From NCBI GenBank assembly GCA_017530275.1, contig JAFXMP010000282.1, forward strand, positions 1 to 27,896: 27,896 nt of DNA, read 5' to 3'. The DNA comes from Clostridia bacterium (GTDB lineage: Bacteria > Bacillota_A > Clostridia > Christensenellales > Aristaeellaceae). Shown one piece after another: positions 7,888 through 16,473 of the stretch (positions within the stretch are counted from its first letter, which is position 1; each line of letters starts with the position of its first letter). The notes under the pieces were generated by a model. That model was given only the letters and a program-made list of their open reading frames with translations. It was not told where the DNA came from and made no database searches. The translations under genes were made by a program, and so were the position numbers.

Positions 7888-8577
7888 TCATTTTACCTCG
7901 AACTTATATCCCACGCCCCAAACGGTGCGGATGGTCCAGCCTAAGGCTTCGCTGTCCTGCAATTTTTCCCGCAGGCGCTTGATGTGCACGTCCACGGTGC
8001 GGCTGTCGCCGAAGAAATCAAAGCCCCACACCTGTTCCAGCAGCTGCTCCCTGGTGAACACGCGGTTCTGGTGGGCTGCTAAGAAATACAGCACTTCCAG
8101 TTCCTTAGGCGGCATTTCCAGCAGCTTGCCCTGGTAGTGGACTTCATACTTTTCCAGGCTGATGGTGAGGCCGGGGAAGGAGAGCGTGTCCTTTTCGCTC
8201 TCCCCGGGAGAGGAACGGCGCAGCACGGCTTTCACGCGCGCCACCAGTTCTTTTCCCTCGAAGGGCTTGGTGATGTAATCGTCGGCCCCCAATTCCAGCC
8301 CCAGCACCTTATCAAAGGTTTCATCCTTGGCGGAAAGCATGATAATGGGAATGGCACTGATCTGCCGGATGGCGCGGCACACCTGCAATCCGTCCATGCC
8401 GGGCAGCATGATGTCCAGCAGCATGAGACTCGGCGGATTCTTCTGGAACGCGGCCACCGCGTCGTCGCCGCGGGTTTCCACGGATACCTCAAAGCCCTCT
8501 TTTTCCAGATACAGCTTCACCAACTGGGCGATGTTCGGATCGTCGTCCACCACCATGATGGTCTGCTTGTCCTTCAT
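7888..8577 (-). CDS. OmpR/PhoB-family response regulator
   Basis: 229-residue regulator. The receiver domain (1-~120) has the acidic pair Asp11/Asp12, phosphoacceptor Asp55 (LLDIMLPGMDG), Ser/Lys in IIMLSAKDE and KPFEGKEL. The winged-helix DNA-binding domain (~130-229) has NRVFTREQLLEQVWGFDFFGDSRTVDVHI in order, the recognition region of the OmpR class. ATG 8577 is chosen because GGAGGTGATTTAC lies directly before it; an ATG eight codons earlier lacks an RBS. Its kinase is probably the gene at 5427-6932, beyond the GyrI-like gene. No clear promoter is visible in front, where a family 2 hairpin fills the gap to mutS2. Confidence 0.93.
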   Translation of the reverse strand: MKDKQTIMVVDDDPNIAQLVKLYLEKEGFEVSVETRGDDAVAAFQKNPPSLMLLDIMLPGMDGLQVCRAIRQISAIPIIMLSAKDETFDKVLGLELGADDYITKPFEGKELVARVKAVLRRSSPGESEKDTLSFPGLTISLEKYEVHYQGKLLEMPPKELEVLYFLAAHQNRVFTREQLLEQVWGFDFFGDSRTVDVHIKRLREKLQDSEALGWTIRTVWGVGYKFEVK

Positions 8578-8612
8578 GTAAATCACCTCCGAGGTCAGCA
8601 ATTATCTCCTGC

Positions 8613-8752
8613 GGTTTTAGAGGGAGTTGAGAGTTTAGAGTTGAGAGTTGAGATAATAATATAGTTTGCGTTGTTCGTTTGCTGAATTTGCAGGAAGAAA
8701 GCGAAACACAAGATCAATCTCAACTCTCAACTCTCCACTCTCAACTCTAAGT
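8613..8752. repeat. Family 2 hairpin with heptamer-repeat arms, copy A
   Basis: Left arm 8617-8655 is made of 7-bp units (GAGTTGA, GAGTTTA, GAGTTGA, GAGTTGA, GATAAT). Right arm 8716-8750 is the reverse complement of the same kind of array (GAGTTGA, GAGTGGA, GAGTTGA, GAGTTGA, GATTGA). A unique AT-rich loop of about 60 nt lies between. The right arm touches the last codons of mutS2. The loop has a weak promoter-like pair facing the response regulator (TTCAGC, 17 nt, TATATT). Confidence 0.8.
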
Positions 8753-10395
8753 CATTTTAACTCCACCACCGTCACGCCTTCTTCTCCCTCGCCATACTTG
8801 CCCCGTCGGTAGGATTTGACGCAGTGGTTGGATTTCAGGTGCTTCTGAATGCCTTCCCGCAGCACGCCGGTGCCCTTACCATGCACGATGGTCACTTCAT
8901 GGAGCCCGGCCATCATGGCCCCGTCCAAATACTGGTCCACCTCGGCGATGGCTTCATCCAGGGCCATGCCGCGCACGTCGCAGCTCATGCCCACCGTGCG
9001 GACCGCCGCGCCGCTTTGCACGGAAACGGTTTGCTTTTTCTTTTGCTGGGGCTCGTTCACCAGGCGGAGCTGGCTCAAATGGGCTTTCAGCTTCATGATG
9101 CCCGCCTGCAGCTGCACTTCGCCCTTTGCGTCGGGAAGGCTTAGCACGGTGCCTCTAGTATTCAAGTGGGTGATTTCCACAATGTCGCCCACCTTCACGG
9201 TTTTGGGCGGTTCGGCGAAATTGCCGGTGGGGGTTTTCAGCCCTTCGGCCAGGCTGTCGATGCCGTCCTCCAAGCGCTTTTTCAGGGCGTTGACCTCATG
9301 ATCGGGCGCCGCGCCGCCCGCTTTCTTCATCTTTTTCAGGTCGTATAAAATCTGTTCGGAATCCCGCCGGGCCTTTTCCATGATGCGGCGGGCCTCTTCT
9401 TTTGCTTTGCGGTTGGAGGCGTCCTTCTTTTCCTCCATATCCCGGTACAGCTTTTCCGCTTCGTTCCGCAGGCGCACCGTTTCCGCCCGGGCTTCTTCGG
9501 CAAGCTGCCGTTCCTTTTCGGCGATCTGGCGGTGGTATTCCGCGTTGGCGATCACGTCCTCAAAGCGGATGGTATCGTGAGAAAGCAGGTCCTTGGCTTC
9601 CTCGATCAGGTATTCCGGAAGGCCCAGACGGCGTGAAATCTCAAAGGCGTTGCTTTTGCCCGGCACGCCGATGGACAGGCGGTAGGTGGGCCGCAGGGTG
9701 GCCACGTCAAATTCCACGCTGGCGTTTTCCACGCCCTTAGTGGAAAGGGCGTAGGCTTTCAGCTCGCTGTAGTGGGTGGTAGCCGCCGTGCGGGTCTTGA
9801 TTTTGAGCAGAGCGTTCAAAATCACCTGGGCCAGAGCCGCGCCTTCGGTGGGGTCGGTGCCCGCGCCCAGCTCGTCAAAAAGGGCCAGGTCGCGCGGGGT
9901 CACCGCATTCATGATGCTGACGATGTTGGTCATATGGCTGGAGAAGGTGGACAGGCTCTGCTCGATGCTCTGCTCGTCGCCGATATCGGCGTACACCTCT
10001 TCAAAGGTGGAAAGCTCCGTGCCCATGGCACCGGGGATATGCAGGCCGCTTTGGGCCATGAGGGTCATCAGGCCCAGGGTTTTCAGCGTCACCGTTTTAC
10101 CGCCGGTGTTGGGGCCGGTAATGATGAGGGAGGTAAACTCCTCGCCCAGCCACAGGGAGCATGGCACCACCGTATCACGGGAAATGAGGGGATGGCGCAC
10201 CCGAACCAGGTTGATTTTGCCTTCCTCGTTCATCTTGGGCCGCACACAGTCCATTTCACGGGAAAGCATGCCCTTGGCGAAGATGAAATCCAGATTGGCA
10301 AGGATGGCCAAATTCTGGGAAATGAGGCCCGCGCCGTCGGCCACCTGCTGGGACAGGGCGGCCAGGATGCGCTCGATCTCGGCCCGCTCCTTCAT
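8752..10395 (-). CDS. mutS2: MutS2 C-terminal part: ATPase, coiled coil and Smr endonuclease domain
   Basis: 547 codons from the first ATG after an in-frame TAA. Contains the MutS-type ATPase with Walker A TGPNTGGKT (~93-101), Walker B LALFDELGAGTDPTEG (~170-185), THYSELK, a long charged coiled coil (~285-375), a KOW-like stretch and a C-terminal Smr domain (CDVRGMALDEA, VHGKGTGVLREGI). MutS2 acts on recombination intermediates or collided ribosomes rather than in mismatch repair. The frame is continuous with the upstream half (10420-11109) apart from TAA 10422-10420. Only eight codons separate that stop from this ATG, and AAAGGA lies 7-12 bases ahead, so re-initiation is conceivable. Otherwise this is a disrupted gene or a sequencing error. 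Confidence 0.85.
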   Translation of the reverse strand: MKERAEIERILAALSQQVADGAGLISQNLAILANLDFIFAKGMLSREMDCVRPKMNEEGKINLVRVRHPLISRDTVVPCSLWLGEEFTSLIITGPNTGGKTVTLKTLGLMTLMAQSGLHIPGAMGTELSTFEEVYADIGDEQSIEQSLSTFSSHMTNIVSIMNAVTPRDLALFDELGAGTDPTEGAALAQVILNALLKIKTRTAATTHYSELKAYALSTKGVENASVEFDVATLRPTYRLSIGVPGKSNAFEISRRLGLPEYLIEEAKDLLSHDTIRFEDVIANAEYHRQIAEKERQLAEEARAETVRLRNEAEKLYRDMEEKKDASNRKAKEEARRIMEKARRDSEQILYDLKKMKKAGGAAPDHEVNALKKRLEDGIDSLAEGLKTPTGNFAEPPKTVKVGDIVEITHLNTRGTVLSLPDAKGEVQLQAGIMKLKAHLSQLRLVNEPQQKKKQTVSVQSGAAVRTVGMSCDVRGMALDEAIAEVDQYLDGAMMAGLHEVTIVHGKGTGVLREGIQKHLKSNHCVKSYRRGKYGEGEEGVTVVELK

Positions 10396-10419
10396 ATGCC
10401 ATTCCTTTAACTCGTTGCC

Positions 10420-11109
10420 TTATTCCACCACGGCCAGGGGCTCGATGAACAGAGTGGCCCCAGTGGCGGACTGATCGTGCACCAGACCGGGCACATCGCC
10501 CCGGTGCTCAGCCTTCACGGGCAGCACATAGCGGCCGTTGCGCACAGTGACGATGGATTCCATCAGATACTTGGAATAGCTGTTCCCATGGGCCATGCTG
10601 TTCAGCTTTTCCCGGATGCGGTCATTGGCCTGGCGGATATGCCGCCGGATGTCCAGCAGGGCGGGAGAGGCGTGGTCGGAAATCTCGTCCTCGCTTAAAA
10701 TGGCCTCTGTGATATCCGTTTCCAGCTGCCGAAGGGGCTGGAGCCGGGAAGCCATAGAGGTAATGAGGGGCGTGTTTTCCTTTTCCGTCACCAGGGCGTT
10801 TCGGGCGGCCCGGGCGGCCCGCAGGGTTTCCGCCACGGAAAGAAGCGCCTTTTGCGACAGGGTGGAGCCCTTTTCCGCCAGGGACAGATATTCGGTGACA
10901 TCGTTAAAGGAGATCAGCGGGTTGCCGCCCACATAGGCCAGGGTAGCCACCGCTTCCTCCGTTTCGTCCAAAGCGCGGTTGACCTCCGCAAAATCGGAAA
11001 GCGGGACCAGCGTCTGGCACTTTTCCTTGCCCGGATCGGATAGGGCATAAGCGGCCAGCATATCCCTTATTTTGGTAAATTCAAGCACCCGCAAGGCGCG
11101 TTCGTTCAT
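10420..11109 (-). CDS. mutS2: MutS2 N-terminal part, ended by a premature in-frame TAA
   Basis: 229 residues matching the MutS2 core/lever region: ALRVLEFTKIRDMLA at the start, YVGGNPLISFNDV, RNGRYVLPVKAEHRG and VHDQSATGATLFIEP near the end. In intact family members the protein runs on through VVE-x-NEL into the ATPase. Here the codon after VVE is TAA (10422-10420), followed in the same frame by GNELKEWH and the second half. The read-through product would be about 785 residues, the usual MutS2 length, so one base substitution (for example from CAA or TTA) explains the break. ATG 11109 is preceded by GGGAGGAGAACGAT, and a clear promoter lies just upstream. Confidence 0.85.
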   Translation of the reverse strand: MNERALRVLEFTKIRDMLAAYALSDPGKEKCQTLVPLSDFAEVNRALDETEEAVATLAYVGGNPLISFNDVTEYLSLAEKGSTLSQKALLSVAETLRAARAARNALVTEKENTPLITSMASRLQPLRQLETDITEAILSEDEISDHASPALLDIRRHIRQANDRIREKLNSMAHGNSYSKYLMESIVTVRNGRYVLPVKAEHRGDVPGLVHDQSATGATLFIEPLAVVE

Positions 11110-11129
11110 ATCGTTCTCCTCCCAAGGTC

Positions 11130-11159
11130 AGTATACAGGAAAAATGAAAAACATTGCAA
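11130..11159 (-). promoter_or_regulatory. Sigma-A type promoter of mutS2
   Basis: On the minus strand, -35 TTGCAA (11159-11154), an 18-nt spacer and -10 TATACT (11135-11130), about 20 bases before the mutS2 ATG. It shows that mutS2 can be transcribed independently of the U32 peptidase gene ending at 11199. Confidence 0.7.
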
Positions 11160-11198
11160 GAAAGTGTGCGAAAGGTTTATAGAATGTTTGCGGTTCGT

Positions 11199-13535
11199 TC
11201 ACAAAACGCCGTCCGCAAAGCGGCCAAGCGTGCTTTTGATCTCCAACGGTGACGGCGTATCGCCCCGCCGGAGGGCGGCGAAATGGGCGGTGATCCTGAT
11301 CTGTTCTTCCTTTGGCTCGTCGGAGAATGTCAGCAGCCAGGAAAAATCCTCCATGCCCTGCAAGCGCCCCGATAAGTGCAGGGGCTTATCTCCCATCAGT
11401 TCGATCTGACAGCCCTCGGGCAGGCGAAGGGGACGCAGGGGATAGGCAGCCCCCATCCGGTCGGTGAGACTGGTGCCCATTGCGCCCTTTCCCTGGCGGC
11501 ACAGCTCGCACGATTCGCGGCCTGTTTGCAGGCCCATTTTTGTGCGCATGGGGCAATGGTTCAGCACCATCAGCCGGGCGCGGCCGTACACGGGCAGGAT
11601 CAATTCGCAGATATCCAGGGGCAGATCAAGGATTTCACTTCGGCACAGTTCCCGGCTCAGCGTGACGCTTTTGCAGCCCAAGCGAGACAGCATTTTGATG
11701 CTTTCGCTGTTCATCACCGGCACGCCCTCCCCGGCCATATCCCCGGAGGTAAGCTGATTGGGGCTGGACAGACACAGCGGGATGTTTCTTTCCTCCGCCC
11801 AGGCTTTGAGTTTCTGGAAAGTTTCTTCCCCGCATTGAGAGGGCAGACACAGCCGCGTTTTTTCCGGCCAATGCGCAAAGACGGGCAGAAGATACGGTTC
11901 CCGGAAATCCTGGGGCAGATACAGGATACCCTCCGCCCCCGCTTGCAGCAGGGAGGGAATGATTTCAAAATCGGAGGTTTTCACGATCAGCCGGGGGGCG
12001 GGAAGATCCCGCTTCGGCATATCAAACTTCGCCGCGGTCGAAATGTCCCGGGGCTGGGCGGCGATGCGGGCTTCGGCCAGTTTATCCAGCGCTTCCCGGC
12101 GCAGGGCGTTCAGGGCGGAGGCGGGCACGAAAGCCCCCGCCGTTTTCGTGGTCAGCTCCCGCAGGATAAAAGGCGTGCCCCCGGTCTTGCTCAAAGCGTT
12201 TTGAGAATTCTCTTTGTCCAAAGCCTTTTTCTGGGCAGGGGGACAAATATCGCCCGTTACGGTGACGGCGCTTTCCCCGTCCGTGACCCGCAGGGAAATT
12301 TCTTTGCCCGGATAGGCCGTCAGCAGCGCGTCAAAGGGGATGGGCAGGGCCGCGTTCAGCGCTTCGCCCTCATAGGTTTTCCGGGCGGCGGAAAGCTGAC
12401 TTTCGTCCTCCGTGCGGCGGACGGCTTCACCGACGCGCACATCATCCCGCAAACGCAGAACGGCAATCTGTCCGGCGGGGACCTCCGGGCCGGAATAGCG
12501 CAGTTCCTGCCTGCCGATTTCCAGACCGTCCCCATTGTGCAGGGGTTTCGCCAGCGGCACGTCTGCCAATAACGCCCCGCCTTTTTGATACACTTTTTTT
12601 ACTTTCCCGATGGTTACGCCGATGGGCGTTACCCGGGCGGGATCGATGATGGCGGCGTCCCTCTCTTTGCCTGGATAGCCCAGGGTAAAGCCGCCCCGGG
12701 AAAAAATCTGGGTCAGGCTTTCCTTTTCTTTTTCATCCACTGGGGCGAAACGGCCCTCCAAAATGCCGTCCAAAGCGCTGCGGTATACCCGCGTCACCAC
12801 GGCCACGTATTCAGGACGCTTCAGCCGCCCTTCGATTTTGAAGGAGTACACCCCAGCGTCTGCCAGGGCTTGCAGCTCGTCCCGCGCGCATAAATCGCGG
12901 GGAGAAAGCCATGCCCTGGTCACGCCCTGATAGGTATAGGGCAGGCGGCAGGGCAGGGCGCACCGGCCACGGTTGCCGCTTCGTCCCCCGATCATGGAGG
13001 AAAACAGGCATTGGCCGGAGCATGAGACGCACAGGGCCCCATGGCAGAAGGCTTCGATCTCCATGCCCGTTTGGGCGGCAAGCCGGATTTCGTTCAAATC
13101 GCATTCCCTGGCCAGCACCGCCCGTTTCGCCCCAAGGCTTTGCAGCAGCCTTGCCCCGGAAGCGTTGTGCAGGGCCATTTGGGTACTGGCGTGAATGGGC
13201 AGTTCAGGAAATTCCTCCCGGCAGATTTTTACCAGTCCCAGGTCCTGGAGCAGCACGGCGTCCGCGCCTAAAGACGACAACAAGGAAAGAGTGCGCCGGA
13301 CGTCGTCCAGTTCTCTTTCCTTGATCAGGATATTTACGGTGACATAGATTTTTTTCCGGTGCAGGTGGGCAAGCCGCAGGGCCTGACGGAGGGAATCTTC
13401 ATCAAAGCCTGCCGAAGACCTGGCCCCGAAGGCCGCCGCGCCCAAATACACCGCATCCGCGCCGTTTGCCAGCGCAGCTTTCAGCGCATCCACGCCGCCC
13501 GCGGGGGCAAGCAGTTCCAAATCATGTACTGGCAT
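11199..13535 (-). CDS. Peptidase U32 family protein (RlhA/TrhP-like, DUF3656)
   Basis: 778 residues. The N-terminal TIM-barrel U32 domain starts LLAPAGGVDALKAAL and has the signature ASTQMALHN (116-124). It also has Cys164, 169, 172, 176, 192 and 196 in FCHGALCVSCSGQC and RGRCALPC, the cysteines expected to hold an iron-sulfur cluster. Next come the substrate-like segment FKIEGRLKRPEYV (232-244), a beta-rich DUF3656 region (~330-490) and a C-terminal second barrel-like part with YGRARLMVLNHCPMR. Characterised relatives (E. coli RlhA, TrhP) hydroxylate cytidine in 23S rRNA or uridine in tRNA rather than cleave peptides, so RNA modification is the better guess. It overlaps zapA by 14 bp. zapA / U32 / mutS2 is a recurrent gene order in Clostridia. 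Confidence 0.88.
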   Translation of the reverse strand: MPVHDLELLAPAGGVDALKAALANGADAVYLGAAAFGARSSAGFDEDSLRQALRLAHLHRKKIYVTVNILIKERELDDVRRTLSLLSSLGADAVLLQDLGLVKICREEFPELPIHASTQMALHNASGARLLQSLGAKRAVLARECDLNEIRLAAQTGMEIEAFCHGALCVSCSGQCLFSSMIGGRSGNRGRCALPCRLPYTYQGVTRAWLSPRDLCARDELQALADAGVYSFKIEGRLKRPEYVAVVTRVYRSALDGILEGRFAPVDEKEKESLTQIFSRGGFTLGYPGKERDAAIIDPARVTPIGVTIGKVKKVYQKGGALLADVPLAKPLHNGDGLEIGRQELRYSGPEVPAGQIAVLRLRDDVRVGEAVRRTEDESQLSAARKTYEGEALNAALPIPFDALLTAYPGKEISLRVTDGESAVTVTGDICPPAQKKALDKENSQNALSKTGGTPFILRELTTKTAGAFVPASALNALRREALDKLAEARIAAQPRDISTAAKFDMPKRDLPAPRLIVKTSDFEIIPSLLQAGAEGILYLPQDFREPYLLPVFAHWPEKTRLCLPSQCGEETFQKLKAWAEERNIPLCLSSPNQLTSGDMAGEGVPVMNSESIKMLSRLGCKSVTLSRELCRSEILDLPLDICELILPVYGRARLMVLNHCPMRTKMGLQTGRESCELCRQGKGAMGTSLTDRMGAAYPLRPLRLPEGCQIELMGDKPLHLSGRLQGMEDFSWLLTFSDEPKEEQIRITAHFAALRRGDTPSPLEIKSTLGRFADGVL

Positions 13536-13815
13536 GCTTCAATTCCTGCAGTTCCTGCCGCGCCTGGAGCAATTCCCGGCGCAGGCGGGTGTTGTCATCC
13601 TGAGCGGTGAGCAATTCGTCCGCCACCGTCATGCCGGCGATCACGGCGGCGCTTTCCCGATTCACAAAGCCCGCCGACGCCGTTTCTGCGATTTTCCGGT
13701 CGATATATACGGCCACCCGGCGCACGTGATCCGGCGCGTCGGAGCTGATGATGGTGTAGTCCCGCCCCGCGATGCGCAGGGTATACCGGCGCTCAATGCC
13801 TTTATTCAGGATCAT
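13522..13815 (-). CDS. zapA: Cell division protein ZapA
   Basis: 97-residue ZapA, a small FtsZ-ring stabiliser. The N-terminal globular domain has [14 protein letters not shown], then [11 protein letters not shown] and [10 protein letters not shown]. The C-terminal third (~68-97) is a coiled coil rich in Glu, Arg, Leu and Gln, as expected for the tetramer-forming helix. The start codon overlaps the cyclophilin stop (ATGA), and the end overlaps the U32 gene by 14 bp, so the three are translationally coupled. Confidence 0.88.
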   Translation of the reverse strand: MILNKGIERRYTLRIAGRDYTIISSDAPDHVRRVAVYIDRKIAETASAGFVNRESAAVIAGMTVADELLTAQDDNTRLRRELLQARQELQELKHAST

Positions 13816-14336
13816 AATTGATTGAAGGGATAGTAATTTCCCTTCAGGTCCACCCGGATAGATGCGATGCGCTGAGGTTCCAGCGGCTTATCCCGCATGT
13901 CCCGTGGAGCGTTCACGATTTTTTCCGCGTTTTCCATGCCTTCCAGCACTTTGCCGAAAGCGGCGTAGGCGCCGTCCAGGTGGGGTGAATCGCTGGTCAT
14001 GATAAAGAACTGGCTGCCCGCGGAATCGGGGTTCATGGCCCGTGCCATGCTCAATACGCCATAGGTATGCTTGATGGGGTTTTCTACCCCGTTTTGGGCA
14101 AATTCGCCCTTGATGGAATAGCCGGGGCCCCCGATGCCGGTACCCTTGGGGCAGCCGCCCTGGATCATAAAGCCGGGGATCACCCGATGGAAAATCAGCC
14201 CGTCATAAAAACCGCTGTTGGCCAAAGACGCGAAATTGCCTACCGATTGGGGCGCGTATTCAGGGTACAGCTCGCCTTTTATTTCACCGCCGTTTTCCAG
14301 TGTAATCACAAACGTGGGATGCTGGGATTCGCTCAT
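13812..14336 (-). CDS. Cyclophilin-type peptidyl-prolyl cis-trans isomerase
   Basis: 174-residue cytoplasmic cyclophilin without signal peptide. Seen: [16 protein letters not shown], the catalytic segment [14 protein letters not shown] with Arg51, Phe56 and Gln59, [28 protein letters not shown] and [10 protein letters not shown]. All the active-site segments of the bacterial PpiB class are present. ATG 14336 follows GGAGGAATAAGTC. A near-consensus promoter lies 53-81 bases upstream. It heads the zapA and U32 peptidase transcript. Confidence 0.95.
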   Translation of the reverse strand: MSESQHPTFVITLENGGEIKGELYPEYAPQSVGNFASLANSGFYDGLIFHRVIPGFMIQGGCPKGTGIGGPGYSIKGEFAQNGVENPIKHTYGVLSMARAMNPDSAGSQFFIMTSDSPHLDGAYAAFGKVLEGMENAEKIVNAPRDMRDKPLEPQRIASIRVDLKGNYYPFNQL

Positions 14337-14388
14337 GACTTATTCCTCCATTTCAAAGCCGGAAATGCAAGCGCTTCTTGCAATATGC

Positions 14389-14417
14389 ATCATACCCTCT
14401 TTTGGCCAAAATGTCAA
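14389..14417 (-). promoter_or_regulatory. Sigma-A promoter of the cyclophilin-zapA-U32 unit
   Basis: On the minus strand, -35 TTGACA (14417-14412), an exact 17-nt spacer and -10 TATGAT (14394-14389). Only one base of the twelve differs from consensus, so strong constitutive expression is likely. Confidence 0.85.
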
Positions 14418-14526
14418 ATGCGGCTGCATGTTTTGCGTGAAAAAATCAGAGAAAATCAACCTTTACAAAGGCGAGAGGCAACCGACGCGGAATACAGATC
14501 AATAGAACGCTGTTTCTGAAATGAAG

Positions 14527-14555
14527 TTGCATTTGGAAGCATGATGCGTTATAAT
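14527..14555 (+). promoter_or_regulatory. Sigma-A promoter of the plus-strand run starting at 14594
   Basis: -35 TTGCAT (14527-14532), 17-nt spacer, -10 TATAAT (14550-14555), ending 38 bases before the ATG of the six-TM protein. Together with the minus-strand promoter at 14389-14417 it makes the 257-bp gap a divergent promoter region. Confidence 0.85.
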
Positions 14556-14593
14556 GAAATCGCAGTTCATGAATGGTGAAAGGCGGTTGAAAA

Positions 14594-15757
14594 ATGACCT
14601 CGGAGGGAAAAAAGGGACAGCCATCGATTGGGAATGCGGCATGGAAAGAAATCAGCAAGAACTTTGGTACAATTGCCGCAGTAGCTGCTGTAACCGTGGC
14701 GCTGAGGGTCGCGTCGTTTCTTCCTATGCTTTTATGCGTTGATTTCGGGGGTAAATTGCCCACATGGACCGGCCTGATCGTGGCGTTGGCCTTGTATATC
14801 GCGGTGGTGATCCCCATGCGTTTCTGGGGCAGAGAAAAGATGCGCCGCCTGTTTTATACCCGGCATGTGAATCACCGCCATGAAGACGCATATAGAAAAT
14901 GGCTGAAAACCGGACTGCTGCGTTATCTCCGAGGTATCCTCTGGGGAGTTCCTTTCCTGGCGGGCACGGTGTATTTTACGGTGTATTATCATAAACTGGA
15001 CGCCAAAACCTTCTGGATGCCGGTACGTTCTCTGGCGGTGCTTGCAGGCCAGGAACCCAATCTTGGCACAGGCTTGCTGATCGCACTGATTTTAATGACA
15101 GTGTTTGGCCTGCTGTTCGCTTATGGATGGTGGCGTGATCTGCCTGTTGAATATCTGCCTGTGCGTTCTATGGAAACAGACAGAATCCTGCATTGGAGCC
15201 GCCGGATACGGAAAAAGTATGGAAGAGCAATACTGAAAAACACCCTGGTGAATTTTCTCATCAGCCTTCCTTTCTGGATCGGCGTGGCGCTGGTTCTGGT
15301 GCCTTATGTGCGCGCCAGTGTTGTTTTTTCCATGAGTACGGATCTGGTGGTGAGCCAATCGCTGCGCCTGCTGCGCTCCCCTCTGCCAGCGGGAACGCTG
15401 TTGATACTTGGCGGGGTGGCGCTGGTGCTGTACGTACCTTTCTGGATTCTTCGGAAAACCCGCAACGCGGCTCTGATAGGCATGCTCATGGAGGAAAGCG
15501 AGCACAGCAGCCGTCCCTCTATACAAATGAGCGAAGAAAACGTCCCAACCCCAGCAACCGCAAAGAAAATGGATCTCATTGCCGGCATGGGAAGCGGTGA
15601 AAAGGAAGAAACGCCGCTGCCCGATCAGGATGACACGCTGGAAGAAACACCGCCTGTTCAAACAAGTGAGAATGATGATTCTGCCCAAGATGCCGTTCAG
15701 TTAGCTCAGGACGACACACGCTTGGCCCAGGAGTCAGCGAAGAAAAAGCAGGAATGA
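14594..15757 (+). CDS. Six-TM membrane protein of unknown function with acidic cytoplasmic tail
   Basis: 387 residues; I do not recognise the family. Predicted membrane segments are at ~25-49, 58-78, 113-133, 158-180, 216-237 and 266-286, joined by short basic loops such as REKMRRLFYTRHVNHRHED (79-97) and RRIRKKYG (203-210). After the last TM comes a hydrophilic tail of ~90 residues rich in Glu, Asp, Gln and Thr (298-387), probably disordered. No catalytic motif is visible. ATG 14594 follows AGGCGGTTGA and a strong promoter. Its stop overlaps or abuts the start of the pseudouridine synthase gene, so it leads a transcript of RNA-modification and amino-acid genes. Its codons look less GC-biased than those of pepV and pgk. 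By position it may be an integral-membrane housekeeping factor, but nothing supports a specific role. Confidence 0.7.
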   Translation: MTSEGKKGQPSIGNAAWKEISKNFGTIAAVAAVTVALRVASFLPMLLCVDFGGKLPTWTGLIVALALYIAVVIPMRFWGREKMRRLFYTRHVNHRHEDAYRKWLKTGLLRYLRGILWGVPFLAGTVYFTVYYHKLDAKTFWMPVRSLAVLAGQEPNLGTGLLIALILMTVFGLLFAYGWWRDLPVEYLPVRSMETDRILHWSRRIRKKYGRAILKNTLVNFLISLPFWIGVALVLVPYVRASVVFSMSTDLVVSQSLRLLRSPLPAGTLLILGGVALVLYVPFWILRKTRNAALIGMLMEESEHSSRPSIQMSEENVPTPATAKKMDLIAGMGSGEKEETPLPDQDDTLEETPPVQTSENDDSAQDAVQLAQDDTRLAQESAKKKQE

Positions 15758-15759
15758 TC

Positions 15760-16473
15760 ATGAGGTTGGATAAACTGCTGTCTCGTTTGGGCGAAGCATC
15801 CCGTTCCGGCTGCCGGGAGCTCCTGCGGGCTGGACGGGTAAAAGTAAATGGGGAAACGGTGCGCTCCGGCGCATTTGATCTGCCGGATGGGGCGCATGTG
15901 ACGCTGGATGGCCAGGCGCTGGACTGCCGCATGGAACGCCATTTGATGATGAATAAACCCGCCGGGGTGCTCACCGCTCGGGAGGACGCCCGTCAGCAAA
16001 CGGTGATGGACCTGCTGCCGAAAGTATACAGTTCCCTGGGCTGCATGCCCGTGGGACGCCTGGACAAAGATACCACCGGCCTGCTGCTTTTGACCACGGA
16101 TGGAGAACTGGCTCACCGGCTGATTTCTCCCGCCCGGCATGTGGACAAAGTGTACGAGGCGCAGGTGAAGGGCACGCTCGAACAAGGGGACATCGCCGCG
16201 TTTGCCGTGGGCATAGCGTTCAAAGATTTTACCGCCCTTCCCGCAGAATTGGAAATCCTATCCCCGGACACGGGGCGCGTGACCGTGCAGGAAGGGAAAT
16301 TCCATCAGGTCAAGCGCATGTTCCAGGCAGTGGGTAAGCCGGTAAAGCAATTACGCCGCCTGCGCTTCGGTCCGCTTTTGCTGGATGAAACGCTGACGCC
16401 CGGCCAGTATCGGGAATTGAAGGAAGAGGAAATCGCCGCACTATACGCGGCGGCGGGGATCAAGCATGAATGA
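15760..16473 (+). CDS. RsuA-type rRNA pseudouridine synthase
   Basis: 237 residues. An S4 RNA-binding domain (MRLDKLLSRLGEASRSGCRELLRAG, shown only in part: RLDKLLSRLGEASR at 2-15) is followed by the RsuA/RluB/E/F catalytic domain with the active Asp102 in GRLDKDTTGLLLL (99-111). Also seen are YEAQVKG and the C-terminal VQEGKFHQVKRMF. It is expected to isomerise a uridine in the small-subunit rRNA (16S position 516 in the RsuA subgroup); the exact target is not provable here. Two ATGs are possible, 15754 (overlapping the previous stop) and 15760. I chose 15760 because AGGA is 6-9 bases ahead of it. Confidence 0.9.
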   Translation: MRLDKLLSRLGEASRSGCRELLRAGRVKVNGETVRSGAFDLPDGAHVTLDGQALDCRMERHLMMNKPAGVLTAREDARQQTVMDLLPKVYSSLGCMPVGRLDKDTTGLLLLTTDGELAHRLISPARHVDKVYEAQVKGTLEQGDIAAFAVGIAFKDFTALPAELEILSPDTGRVTVQEGKFHQVKRMFQAVGKPVKQLRRLRFGPLLLDETLTPGQYRELKEEEIAALYAAAGIKHE

